A stretch of DNA of 64,000 nt from Juglans regia. Taxonomy: Eukaryota; Streptophyta; Magnoliopsida; Fagales; Juglandaceae. Position 1 is the stretch's first letter. Every line of letters begins with the position of its first letter. The notes below the pieces were generated by a model. The model was not told the DNA's origin. It worked only from the letters and a program-made list of their open reading frames with translations, and made no database searches. Location of the stretch: positions 2,976,001-3,040,000 of the forward strand of contig NC_049916.1 of NCBI RefSeq assembly GCF_001411555.2, in the 5' to 3' direction. Shown piece after piece: positions 23,430-33,639 of this stretch. A program made the translations under genes and the position numbers.

Positions 23430-26400
23430 CGCGGGGGTGGGGGGGTGGGGGGGGGCATAGGTTGACAAAATAAAAACCAAAAACTCGGGAAAGTATCACT
23501 AGAACAACATATCATGCAAGACACGAAATGAAGTAATCATCACCTCACAGAGCCTCTGCAGGGTAAATGGCGGACCTTCAACAAAGCTAAGAAGAGCTGC
23601 ATCGCATAGAAAATTAGTCATAAAAACCCTTCTTAGTTTTTGCATGAAGTGGCTGCTATCAGGACTCAAATCCACACACTAAAATATTTCTAAAAAAGAA
23701 CTAAGAACATCTGAGGATTATAAACAAAACTAAATTCAAAATTGTTAGTTGTTTTCCAAAAAAAAAAAAAAAAGAACAAGAATCATGAAGCAAAGAAATA
23801 ACAACAAAGGCACCGGTTTTGGCCATCTTGCGTGCAGCTTACAAAGCTGCTAAGCACTGCTAAGTGAGTATTATCATTATTCAGGGGCCAACTGAACAAG
23901 AGGCCTTTATACCTCCCTAATAATAAATCAAACAAAAACTTTGATTAAAATATTCACCCAACCATTTGTGGGGTCAGTAAGACTGCAATTTATTTCTTTC
24001 TCACAAAATCAGGTTGAAATTGCCCCCTCCCCCCCAGGGGATTTTCCACTTTTGAAGGGAATACTAACTTCATATTTCTCCTCAATTATGAGGAAGATTT
24101 CTGTTTAGAACCATTAATTCAAATACAGGGCATCAGAGAGACAAAGAGCAACTAAATGAACTCAATCCAGTTTCCACACGTCCAATTAATCTCCGAAATT
24201 ATCACAGCATTAAAGCTTCAAGATGTAAGACCGTGATGTGTAAAATTGATTATACTTTTGAAAAATATTTTGATCACTTGAGCTTCTCAACCACCCACTT
24301 TGGTTAAGTAGTAAAAGTAACCTTTTTGGGTCCACTTCGAGAGCGGGGTGAGTATTCGTTTGAGTTTCCTTTTAGGGAAAAGGATAAATTCTCCACTTCC
24401 TCCATCCCAATAATTTTGATGATCCCAAAACAAAACATTTTATTATTTGGAAACAAGTTCCATCCAACAAAAATATTAAAGTGCACACCTAAATGAATTT
24501 GATAACATAAAATTATACAGCAGCAGAACAATATTGATCTCCAATATGAGACAGATAATAAAACTCTTCAAGCGCACAACCAGACATGACTAAGCAGATA
24601 CCTTCATCCAACCTTTTTGCAAGCTCAGGGTAGGTTTCTCCTAAAGAAGCATTTTGCTGCTCACTGGTCATTTTTGACTCAGGATACTCCGACAAGACCT
24701 TTATTATAAATCAGAGAGAAAAAGGTAAAGGACATTCTCAGAAGTGAAGATAAGGATGCAATGATGCACAAAAATTAAAAGCCATAAATGATTACTGTGA
24801 AGTAAAAAGAGGCCCACAACGGGTATACCTCCCCATACCTGCTTCAGCTGAAAGGATAGCACGCTCTTCAATTTGTACCAATCATGCCTGAGGTATAAAA
24901 TATAAAACAACAAATGATTATGACTAAGAAACAAGTGTATGTAACGATCCAAGAAAAGCACTAGTCATATATGTGCCATAACCCCCCAATTTGAAGTTTT
25001 CCTAGATTCACTTATAAAGCTCAATTTCAACTAATAAGCCAGCCAATATGAGGTTTAGCACCCATGACTACCTTTATAAGTCCCCATGTTGGCCATCCCT
25101 TTTCCCAATGCGGGACTGGGGTGTTGCATAGATGTTGTTGCTTCTTACTTGCATTGAACACACCAACATCAAAATATACATTAAGCACTACATCTAACCA
25201 TACAAGACTTGAAGAAGGAAAATTTGATATGAAATCATACCAGAATTTCCCGGTGGATGCGATAACTTCAAGTATGCCTTTCACTTCTTCTTCAGCAACC
25301 TCACACTCCAATTTCGTGCCTCTACAATCTCAAGTTCAACACAGCTTTAATAAAAGGAAAATCATAGAAGATACATATTTTTTATGATGGTGTGCCTTTC
25401 ACTTCTTCACCAAGGTAGGGAGCAAAGCCCAAATCCATGAACCCATCTACCAAAATCGAAAACCTGGTAATCCAAGAGAACTCCTATTGAGGAATCGAAC
25501 CCAAGATGTCTGAGTTACAGCTCATCCCAAATTCCAATTCACCCTTTGACCACTAGGCTACACCCTAAGAGACTAACAAATAATAAAAGATACATATCTC
25601 AAAATGCATACCAAACATCAATATTAGAACCACTCCCCAATTAAAAAACAGCAAGCTAGTCAAGGAACCTTATAGTGCTTTTTTTAGTAACCTCCTATTA
25701 CTTAATAGCCTGCAGAAGATGAAAATTTTGCAGTACTCTTTCATATCCCATGATCTTTCGTCCTAAGGCACCAACCACAAAAATGTCTACAGAAGTCTTT
25801 ATTGAGATAACAGTTACTTCGATTGAGGTTACATCCTCGTTCAATTGAGCTAGAGTTTCTTGAAGCCCTCAATGTAAAAACACCGAATTGAGTATAGGAA
25901 CGGTAGTGAATGAGATCCTACATTTTTTAAGAGGAATAAGCTTCTGTGTTAATAACAATTTGAATGAGCTCCGATCGTAACTTGACTGGTAGTACAAGCT
26001 CGCGTCTTGGACGTTCTTAGGGTTGTTATTTGAGTCATACGATGGAGCTTCTAATTTAAATGATCCCTCAGCATCTTTTTTTTATAAATAAAAGAAATTT
26101 TATTGATATTAAAATGGGCATAGCACAAATAGACAGGAAGTATACAAGAGAATGCACCTAATATGATCCCTCAGCATTATTAACCACGGAAACATGATAG
26201 AATTAGGAGGGATATTTTTACGAGGATAGTCTGGATCATTTTTTATACAAGACTTGCTTGTGATAAAGGGGCTACCTCTCCAGGAAGGTGATGATACTTA
26301 GTGAAGCCAAATAGTTGTATCAAGTTCATTGGATGAATCACTCCACTCTCTTAGCTCCCAGGTATTGAAAACGAAACTACTTTTTCCATTAATTTTCGCA

Positions 26401-26587
26401 CATAAAATATTCAAAAAATAAAACAGCATAGGGTAGAGAACTGTGAATCAACCATAAGTAGGAAAAGCGGTATATACCCGTGATTTATAGAAGCAGGGGC
26501 CATGTTATCCTGGTCATGAACAGCATCATTGGAAGGGGTTGTTAAGTGCTGCGAATTTTCATCCGCCAGCTTCTCCATTAAGATCAT
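22175..26587 (-). CDS. PP4R2: Serine/threonine protein phosphatase 4 regulatory subunit 2 (PPP4R2-like)
   Basis: Seven exons on the minus strand, listed 5' to 3': 26587-26478, 25321-25241, 24887-24839, 24698-24602, 23596-23544, 23216-23154, 22468-22175; phases agree and the product is 248 aa. The conserved PPP4R2 core is plain: EEVKGILEVIASTGKFW, then KLKSVLSFQLKQ, MTSEQQNASLGE, LAKRLDE, FVEGPPFTLQRLCE, and YPSLSKLALALEKNLLVTS. The last exon adds an acidic, Asp/Glu-rich tail. In the family this subunit binds PP4 catalytic subunit and directs it to nuclear targets, including DNA-damage and centrosome functions in animals; plant roles are inferred. The start is ATG 26587 (a second in-frame ATG follows at 26578). 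An acceptor-like GAGCAG just upstream suggests a separate 5' untranslated exon near 26,640-26,760. Intron 1 contains a SINE. Confidence 0.93.
23394..23456. repeat. Polypyrimidine / poly-G low-complexity tract
   Basis: TTTTC repeats and a T run followed by a G-rich run, inside PP4R2 intron 5. Confidence 0.9.
25368..25597 (-). mobile_element. tRNA-derived SINE in PP4R2 intron 1
   Basis: Minus-strand SINE 25379-25586 flanked by the 11-bp duplication AAGATACATAT (25368-25378 and 25587-25597). Read on the minus strand it has an A box (TAGCCTAGTGG), a B box (GGTTCGATTCC), a unique body and ends in a short A run. The box spacing fits pol III type 2 promoters. It has the same orientation as the host gene. 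Confidence 0.85.
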
Positions 26588-26640
26588 CCACCTGCTCAAT
26601 ATGATAAAGATTAGAGTTAAAGAAGCAGTGCAGTAATGCA

Positions 26641-27000
26641 ACTAGCCACTGCGGTTTGGAAAACTAATCCGACCGACAAAGATCTTTATATACGAAAGAA
26701 GGATAGCAGTGTCGATGGCGGAGAAGCAGCGTCGATGAGATGAGAGCAGCGGATCGAAATAACTGCGCCCTCTGGTCAAAAGAATTAAAGAAAAAATTGA
26801 TTTAAAAAAAAACAAAAAAAAAGTAGGAGTGCTTACTGCTTACTGCTTACTGCTTGGATTAAAAGTAGGCCTTTAAAACAAATAAGCCCAAAATCCGTTC
26901 TAAGCCCAAAATCTAGATGCCTTCTCTTATGGGCAATAATCACCGAAGAATTGCCTTCTCTTTTTTTTCCCTTCGAAAGTAGCTTTCTTATTTTCTTTGT
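26641..27000. other. Probable PP4R2 promoter and 5' untranslated region
   Basis: Upstream of the first coding exon; slightly GC-richer around 26,690-26,770. No TATA box is clear on the minus strand. Confidence 0.45.
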
Positions 27001-27073
27001 GAGAATTAAAAAAGTTATAATAATTAGATGAAATGAAATGAGTTAAGATGAACTGTAAAAACAAACAAGACCT
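27001..27073. mobile_element. MITE fragment (GAGATGAG family)
   Basis: One half only, with AAAGTTATAATAATTAGATG and a decayed end AACAAACAAGACC. Confidence 0.6.
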
Positions 27074-27175
27074 AAATTTATTCCCCTTTCTCAATTTTCT
27101 TGACCTCATTTTTATCTTTGCATGAATTTAAAAAATCTAAATTTTTTCTACAATTCACGTTATCAATGTTGGAAT

Positions 27176-27370
27176 TAGGGGTGTTCATCCAGATCCGGAT
27201 CTAGATATCCGGCCGTAACCGGATCCAGATCTGGATGCTAAAATCCAGGCGGTTATCCGCCCGGATTAATCCGGATTTAATCCAGACGGATAACCGGATT
27301 CAATCCCGATATCCGGATTGTAACCGAATATCCGGATTTAATCCAGATTTGGATTATAACCGGATTTAAT
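27176..27370. repeat. Left end and subterminal CCGGAT repeats of the hAT element
   Basis: More than ten CCGGAT/ATCCGG motifs, some as overlapping palindromes, within 190 bp. In hAT elements such clusters are typical transposase binding sites. Confidence 0.85.
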
Positions 27371-27678
27371 CCGGCTTTATTTTTTATTTTTTAAAAAAAA
27401 AGACTTTAAAACTTAAAAAAATATTTTTATACCACTTAGTTTTTTTTTTTTTAATTCTAATAATAAATTAACAAACAAAATAAATAAAAAAGCAAAATAA
27501 ATAAAAAAACAAAATAAATAAAAATGTAAAATAAATAATATTGTTGTTACATCACAATGCAAGACGTAAATTTACAAAAAAACAAAAGAAATAATAATAC
27601 ATCACAACTAATTAAACTAAAACATAAATCTACAAAGAACAAAAAAAATAAATTTACAAAGATCAAAATTTATTAGTC

Positions 27679-28185
27679 TTCACTCGGCCATATTTAGAAC
27701 ATTCTTCTTCCACATCCTCTTTGATGTCCATATCAAAATCTGGATCCATCTGTGCATAAAATAATATTCATTAATACTTTTTGTAAGATGGGGTGGAGAA
27801 TAGAACAGGAAAACCACAGACCTCAGTTGCTGGATCAAACATATTCTTCAGCAGTAAGCACTCGCAGGGGGTTCCAACAGGTTCTGCAGCTGGGGTAGGG
27901 ATAGCTTGCGCTGGAAGGGCTGGCACAGAAACTGCAACTTGCCCGTTGACTGGTAAACTAAGGGCTTGTGGATTTGGAGCTGGCCCATTCAGCACAGGAG
28001 CTTCAAGAGAACCTGCAATACTGCAAAAAGTATTCAAATTAATTTATGATTAGATTACATTCCATGAAATAAGGATAGATGAGATACAAACCTTGTGGCA
28101 ATACCAGCTTCTGCATAAGCAGTGCTCTTGATTGAGCATTCAAAGATTGTATGGAAAGTAAATTTGCATCAGCAAGGAACTCAAT
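27679..28185 (-). pseudogene. Captured fragment of an RBM39/CC1-like splicing factor gene (three exons)
   Basis: On the minus strand: about 28185-28092 (SLNAQSRALLMQKL), 28020-27822 (Ala/Pro-rich linker ending ECLLLKNMFDPATE) and 27749 to about 27679 (DPDFDMDIKEDV through KYGRVK). The last two cover the start of the C-terminal U2AF-homology motif of plant RBM39-type proteins. Introns between them have GT and AG ends in matching phases. The first exon seems to lack about 10 bases (after QKL the family has DRTG; here it reads VLPQ), which shifts the frame. Similarity stops abruptly at about 27679, the capture border. The parent gene is elsewhere; this piece is not functional by itself. Confidence 0.88.
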
Positions 28186-28552
28186 TCTACTAATTTTGGA
28201 AATAAAAGTCAGCTAGATGAAAACCCAGAATAAAACTTTGTGAACAAACATAGCACTAGAACAAAACGTATCATTACTATGGTTGCCCAAGATTCAAAAT
28301 GGTAAACAAGAGCCCTAATACTTGGCAGCTCAGGATTCGATATAGTTTTTTTTACATGGACTTCTTGTAATCCATGATTCTTTGCCAAAAGAACTCATAT
28401 TTGAAAAGACTGCTGGCAATTTAGCACAGACCAACAGAAACAAAAAGTTGGAATCAAAGAAAACAACGTGCAAGTTGGAATAAAATAAAACAGTGTGCAA
28501 AACTCCTATTGAATCCACTAGTAAAATGGGATATAGCAATATGATAGCTGAC

Positions 28553-29057
28553 CTGGCGAGTAGATGTTTTCAGCACAACACATTTTCCCTTTCTTTGTGA
28601 GTCAAGATCAATATTCGCACCATCTTCCTCAGCTTCATCTTCTGGGTTCATTTCCAAAATCTATAATAAGTACAAAACTGCAATTAGAGTCCAGCACAAC
28701 AAGCAAAATAGCCATAATAGCTTAAGTCCAAACCCCCAAGTCCCCCATAAAGAGCCTAGTTCTGCAGCACCCTCATAGATTAGGCATGAGATAACCAAAT
28801 AAACTCAGATGCCATGTGCAAAGAATAAATTCTTCACGATCAAAACACAGAGAAACAAACTGAGACCGCAATAAAGAACAGAGAGACAAGAAAAAAACAC
28901 TCAGCATAGGAATTAATCATGATAGAGTCCAACTATTTACCTCAACAATGTTGCCAACCAAGTAGGGCAATTGCTTATTGAGCTTAATCTTCTCCTGATT
29001 CTCTTTTATCTTCTCCTTGTACGAATCCAACTCCAAGTTTGTTCTTTGCAACTCCTC
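28553..29057 (-). pseudogene. Captured fragment of proteasome ATPase RPT5 (two exons)
   Basis: Minus-strand exons 29057-28941 (39 codons, [20 protein letters not shown] through [10 protein letters not shown]) and 28660-28553 (36 codons, [20 protein letters not shown] through VLKTSTRQ). Both are phase 0 at each end, with canonical acceptor and donor sites and no stop or frameshift. They match consecutive exons of the N-terminal coiled coil and start of the OB domain of 26S proteasome regulatory subunit 6A. The AAA ATPase part is absent. Lying just downstream of the transposase on the same strand, they could be spliced into transposon transcripts. Confidence 0.92.
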
Positions 29058-29347
29058 CTTCAATCACAGAAGAAATCCACACCCCTCTATTTAATTGTTA
29101 TTTCATAGTTATTGAAACAGAAGAAAGAGCACAAAAATTGTTCTAAACAGTTCCATATTGATGATATCCTGATAGAAAACTATTACTTACTTGCAAGAGG
29201 AAGATGTCATGGTTCCGATAACTTACTGCATAAGGAGAGTTTTCAATGCATAGGGTGGGAGTCCATATGCTTAAGTTGCTGAAGTTGAAGGAAGAGAGTT
29301 ACCTTAAGCAAAAAAAAAAATGTAAAGGTATAAGTTAAATGGATAAA

Positions 29348-31442
29348 TTAATAATAAAAAATCAAACTTAACAAATAAAAGTGTTTACCTTTGATGTCAA
29401 AGCATTCTACATGCTCCTCGACCTCCCAAGAACTAAGTGGTTCACAAGTCAACCAATTTTGCGTGCAAATTAGTGCTTGGACAGTCTCCGGAGCTAATGA
29501 GCTTCGGTATGGATCTATTACACGTCCACCGGTGCTGAATGCGGACTCAGATGCGACGGTGGAAATGGGGATGTCCAATACATCACGTGCGATCTCCGCA
29601 AGGATGGGATATCTAAATGAGTTTTTCTTCCACCAATCCAAAATATCAAACTCGGGTATTTTTGGTTCAATCACATCTGACAAATACCTATCCATGTCCG
29701 AGCTAAGTACTGAACTGTTTTGCTTCTCAAGATATTGCTCTATAGCTGTATCAAAATCTTCACAATCCAGGTCATCAACAATAATGCTTGAGGAACTTCT
29801 ATGAGCCATATTTGATCTTCTACTACCTAGCCCATAAAACTCATGGTATTGCTCAATCAAACGATTCATGAGCAATCTTACTTTGGCCTCAATTTTATCT
29901 CAGCATTCATCCCTTTGCACCTTTTTAACCAATATGATAAGGCTGTAATCTTATATCGAGGGTCAAGGACAAAAGCTACATAAACAATCATGTTCATCCT
30001 ATCTGTTTTCCCCCAATATTTATCAAACTTAAGTTTCATAGTAGAAGCCATCTTCATCAACATATCATCCTCACTCTGACCCATGTTGTTCAAAGTGTTC
30101 TCAATTGTACAAATTTGTTGAAACAACATATTAGAGGTCACATACAATGAGCCAGAGATTTTCAAAGTGGCATCATACAAAACTTTTAGAAACTTAATAA
30201 AAATACGAGCTATTTGCTAATTTTCAAACGGAGGCGTCAAAAGTTGTGACTCCTTCACTCCCATTAGTACGAAAGCTCTTTCGTATTTTTCAGCAATACT
30301 AAGCATTAAGTATATTGAGTTACATCTAGTAGGAACATCTAAACACACCATTTTTCCACACATAATATTCAGCTCGTTTGCACACGTTTTAAACATATCA
30401 AGCCTTGCCGGTGAGGACCTCACAAATCTAATTGCTTCTCTAATCTTATTTACAGCATCATGAATAATTTTTAAACCATCACATACAATGAGGTTTAAAT
30501 ATGTGCAGCACATCGCACATGTATGAACTCGCCTCCCAAAATTGTGAACTCATTATTTCTTATGTTTCTCCTCACAAGATCAATAGAAACATCATTGGAG
30601 GAGACATTATCCATGGTGATCGTACAAATGCGGTTAATCTCCCAATCCGCCAAACAAGACTCTAACATCCAAGCAATTGTCTCACCCCTATGATTAGGAA
30701 TCTTGAAAAACATTATAATTTTCTTGTATAATACCCAACTTTGATCAATATAATGGCATGTAACACAAATGTAATTCTTGTTTTGCACCGATGTTCATAT
30801 ATCGGTAGTCAAACAAACTCTTTGACTACTCAACAATGCCTTCAACTTTTGCTTCTCCTCCTTGTATAAACTAATACACTCTTTTTGGAAGGTGGTTCGG
30901 GATGGCAAAGTGTGTCTAGGCTCTAAATAACTCAAAAGTTTAACAAATGCCGGATGCTCTATAACCTTGAATGGCAATTCACACTGGATAAACAAATTGG
31001 AAATCATCGCCTTTAATTTTTCACGATCATATTGTCCTAACACTTGAGGACTAGATCATTTAACATCCATCCTAACTCCAGTGTGTGATGGTGATTTATC
31101 CTTCCCAAGATTTTTATTCTCTCTAATGGGAGAGTTCAGACAAGAATATCTTAGATGGTGTGACATTGATGAAGTACCATTTTTATAATGGCATCCATAA
31201 ATCTTAAAGCAATAATTGCATTGAGCTTTGGGTGCAATGGGATCAATAGGTTCAACTCTTGTAAAATGATCCCATACAAGAGATTGGTTCATAGCCTTCT
31301 TGGCTCTTTTTGACTTTGGGGGGAGAGATTGTGTGGGGTTTTGGGTATTCATAGAGGAAGGCACTAAAGGACTAGTGTTTTCCTCCATATCCAATGAAAT
31401 AGGCGCTGATCCACCAACACTACCACTAAAACTAACTTTCAT
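29348..31442 (-). pseudogene. hAT-family transposase with BED zinc finger, disrupted
   Basis: ATG at 31442. Order: BED-type zinc finger (CNYC ... HHLRYSC, about 31250-31130), RNase H-like core pieces (LTTDI, TMDNVSSND, HVRCAAHI), and the C-terminal dimerisation domain ([31 protein letters not shown]) near 29650-29450. The frame is broken by TGA at 31056-31058 and TGA at 30795-30797 (at the Trp that follows LTTDI in the family), by a frameshift near 30510, another disruption near 30215 and another near 29877. Length and domain order match autonomous Ac/Tag-like plant hAT elements. It cannot make an active enzyme as it stands. Confidence 0.93.
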
Positions 31443-32705
31443 CTGTTTTAAACATAAAAAATAATGTATATACTTCAGCAAATATAATAAGAACCAACAA
31501 TGACAGCAAATATCAAACAAGCTTGGCCAATTAGATCATTCTTAGGTAACAAAACAGACAAAACCAACAATGACAGTATATATACAGCCTGTATAATACA
31601 TGTTAGTTAGCTATACATACGTATCCAAAAAGTTGTAAGAACATATTCTATATATGGATCATCTTCATGGTTGCTGGCCATTATGGTCTACGAATGGGGA
31701 AAAATAGAAAATAAGGACATTACATGGGAAGATTCTTCCAGCAAAGCACAGGTACATTCCAGCCATGTAAGCTATTTTTGTAGGTGGAACGGTGAGGTGT
31801 CTCCCAGGAATTACATGTAAAGTAAGCATAATAAGTATGATGTTTATTCAATAAGGAAAGTCTGATTGGTTACACTGTCAACAATTAGGGACAGACAATC
31901 GAGCAGAAAAGGACTTCATTCCTGAATGCCAACTAGGTTGGCATTTTTACAAGGTAACAAAATTTGAACCTGAAGAAATGAAGGTTCTAGTTGGCAGTTA
32001 GCAATTTTGTTAAAAAAAAATGAAAAGGAATCCAAAAAGTGCAGATTGTTTTAGAATATGAAAAATTGTCAGAAATATTGGATTCACAATCAAGGAATCT
32101 GATTATCGTTCAGAAAGGTTCTGAGATAGAGGCGTTATACGAGCTACTAATTTCATTTCTTCTATATCAATAACATCTATTAATTCTTCTAAGCTTCGTA
32201 CATGATTTGAATATCAAGAATTTTGGCCATCAACACATTATACTATTAAGTGCAGATTTTTAATTAAAGCAATTCCATCATGGGCATCTACCTCGTTTCT
32301 TTTTTCTTTTCTAAGGAGAAGGAAAGCTCACGAGTAACCAAATGAGACGGATGGCTCATGAAAACATCAACTCTACAACTATTTTTTTGATAAGTAAAAA
32401 CCACAAACTACCAAAACTATTGGTGCATAAGCCATTTACCCTACTACTGTTTTTGAAAATATTTTCCTTCCATCAGTGTGGCAGCAGTCCCAAATTGGTC
32501 CATTTTTAATACTAAATTAGTGCATACCAAGAACCCAAGGGAAGATTTGAGAGTCTTTTTAAAATTATAGGCATTTTAATAAAATTTTTAATTTATGATT
32601 ACTATTTGAAGTAAATGTGTAAAGTTGAAGTTCCATTATTAGCTAGTAAAACTCACAGTCATAGACAAGGAAATGCCTCTATATACAAACCCTTCATTCT
32701 TAATC
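31443..32705. other. hAT element interior of unknown origin
   Basis: Between the transposase start and the LRR fragment. Contains the transposon promoter in principle. The part 31,740-32,000 has more balanced composition than its surroundings and may be another captured non-coding piece, but I recognise nothing in it. Confidence 0.5.
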
Positions 32706-32985
32706 AGGTTTCAGGTCCAAAGAAATCAACTGAAATGTGACGTATCAGAATTTTTTTAGCATATGCCCACGTTTGGTTTACATCGATTTGAGTCATAACA
32801 AGTTGTATGGTAAGTTGTCGATCAATTGGGGGGCAAATAAACTGAATGAAAATAAACTTTTAGGCAGTATTCCAAGGGAAATTGGAGGACTATCTGAGCT
32901 TACTCAACTCAACCTAGCAGCTAACAATTTAAGTGGATCAATACCCAAGCAGTTAACACAGTACTCAAAACTCTTGTTCTCTTTT
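32706..32985 (+). pseudogene. Captured fragment of an LRR receptor-like kinase gene
   Basis: Plus-strand leucine-rich repeats: NQLKCDVSEFF, then CPRLVYIDLSHNKLYGKLSI, then LNENKLLGSIPREIGGLSEL and LAANNLSGSIPKQL. The pattern matches MIK2-type LRR receptor kinases. An extra T in the run at 32751-32757 shifts the frame, and after SINWG the sequence jumps to LNENKLLG, which skips two to three repeats compared with such receptors. No kinase domain, signal peptide or membrane segment is present. Orientation is opposite to the transposase and the other captured pieces. Confidence 0.85.
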
Positions 32986-33199
32986 TCAGAATTCGGTCAT
33001 TTACAATCAAACCCTAAAACACCCAAAAATACAATAAAACCCTAAAACACAAAAATCCCAAAACACAAATCGTTTACAAAAAAATCCCAACACTCATAAA
33101 CTTTACAGAAACATACAAAAATCTCGAAACCCTTCATTTACAGAAACTAACAAAGTAGAGAAAGAGAGATGTGCAAACTGTTGAGAAGGGATTGAGAAA

Positions 33200-33350
33200 T
33201 ATACCTTACGTCGAAGAGAGTAGGAGAAGAGAAAGGAGGAGACGTTGCGTCGAAGAGAGTAGGAGAAGGCGTTGCGTCGGAGAGTCTTGCGTTGAAGTGA
33301 GTAGGAGAAGAGAAAGGAGAAGACGTTGCGTCGAAGAAGCGAAGGGATTA
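33200..33350. repeat. Minisatellite in the right part of the hAT element
   Basis: Imperfect repeats of TTGCGTCGAAGAGAGTAGG and AGAAGAGAAAGGAGAAG, about 35-45 bp per unit, just inside the right subterminal region. Confidence 0.8.
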
Positions 33351-33379
33351 GGGATTGGGGCGGGTTTTTTCTTTTTAAT

Positions 33380-33520
33380 GACCCGGTTACGGATAACCGG
33401 GTCACAGAACCGGATCCGGATTCTTCTCACCCGCCCGGGTATAATCCGGGCAGATAACCGCCCGGATTTTCGGGTTCCGGAAAGGACCAAAAAAAAAACC
33501 GGTCCGAATGCACACCCCTA
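33380..33520. repeat. Right end and subterminal repeats of the hAT element
   Basis: CCGG-rich motifs (ACCGGGTC, CCGGATCCGG, CCGCCCGG) leading into the terminal GCACACCCCTA. Arrangement is the mirror of the left end but the sequence between motifs differs. Confidence 0.8.
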
Positions 33521-33639
33521 GTTGGAATCAATATGCTTCAGTAATTACACACAGAATATGCTATACAAAGTGGCTTATATATAGAAAGTCAAAAGCTATA
33601 CGAGAGACATTCTTACGTGAGATTCTAACACTTGACTAT

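Larger units (their letters stand above)
27168..33528 (-). mobile_element. hAT DNA transposon carrying captured host gene fragments (Pack-hAT)
   Basis: Element 27176-33520 (6345 bp) is flanked by a perfect 8-bp duplication GTTGGAAT (27168-27175, 33521-33528), the size made by hAT transposases. Terminal inverted repeats: left TAGGGGTGTTCATCC, right (reverse complement) TAGGGGTGTGCATTC, two mismatches in 15. Both subterminal regions are packed with CCGGAT and related motifs (27190-27370, 33380-33510). Between them, on the minus strand, lie a dead hAT transposase, two RPT5 exons and three RBM39-like exons; on the plus strand lies a fragment of an LRR receptor kinase. Captured parts keep introns, so they were taken as genomic DNA. 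The transposase is broken, so movement needed a helper. Confidence 0.93.

Noticed and set aside
25379..25586. A genuine tRNA gene at the A/B box pair
   Set aside because: No foldable acceptor stem or anticodon arm was found, and the A tail and target duplication mark it as a SINE.
27793..28053. Plus-strand frame across the RBM39 fragment
   Set aside because: The minus-strand reading matches the splicing factor with correct exon borders; this is its shadow.
33171..33521. Arg-rich 116-codon plus-strand frame
   Set aside because: It is the translated minisatellite and right end of the hAT element.
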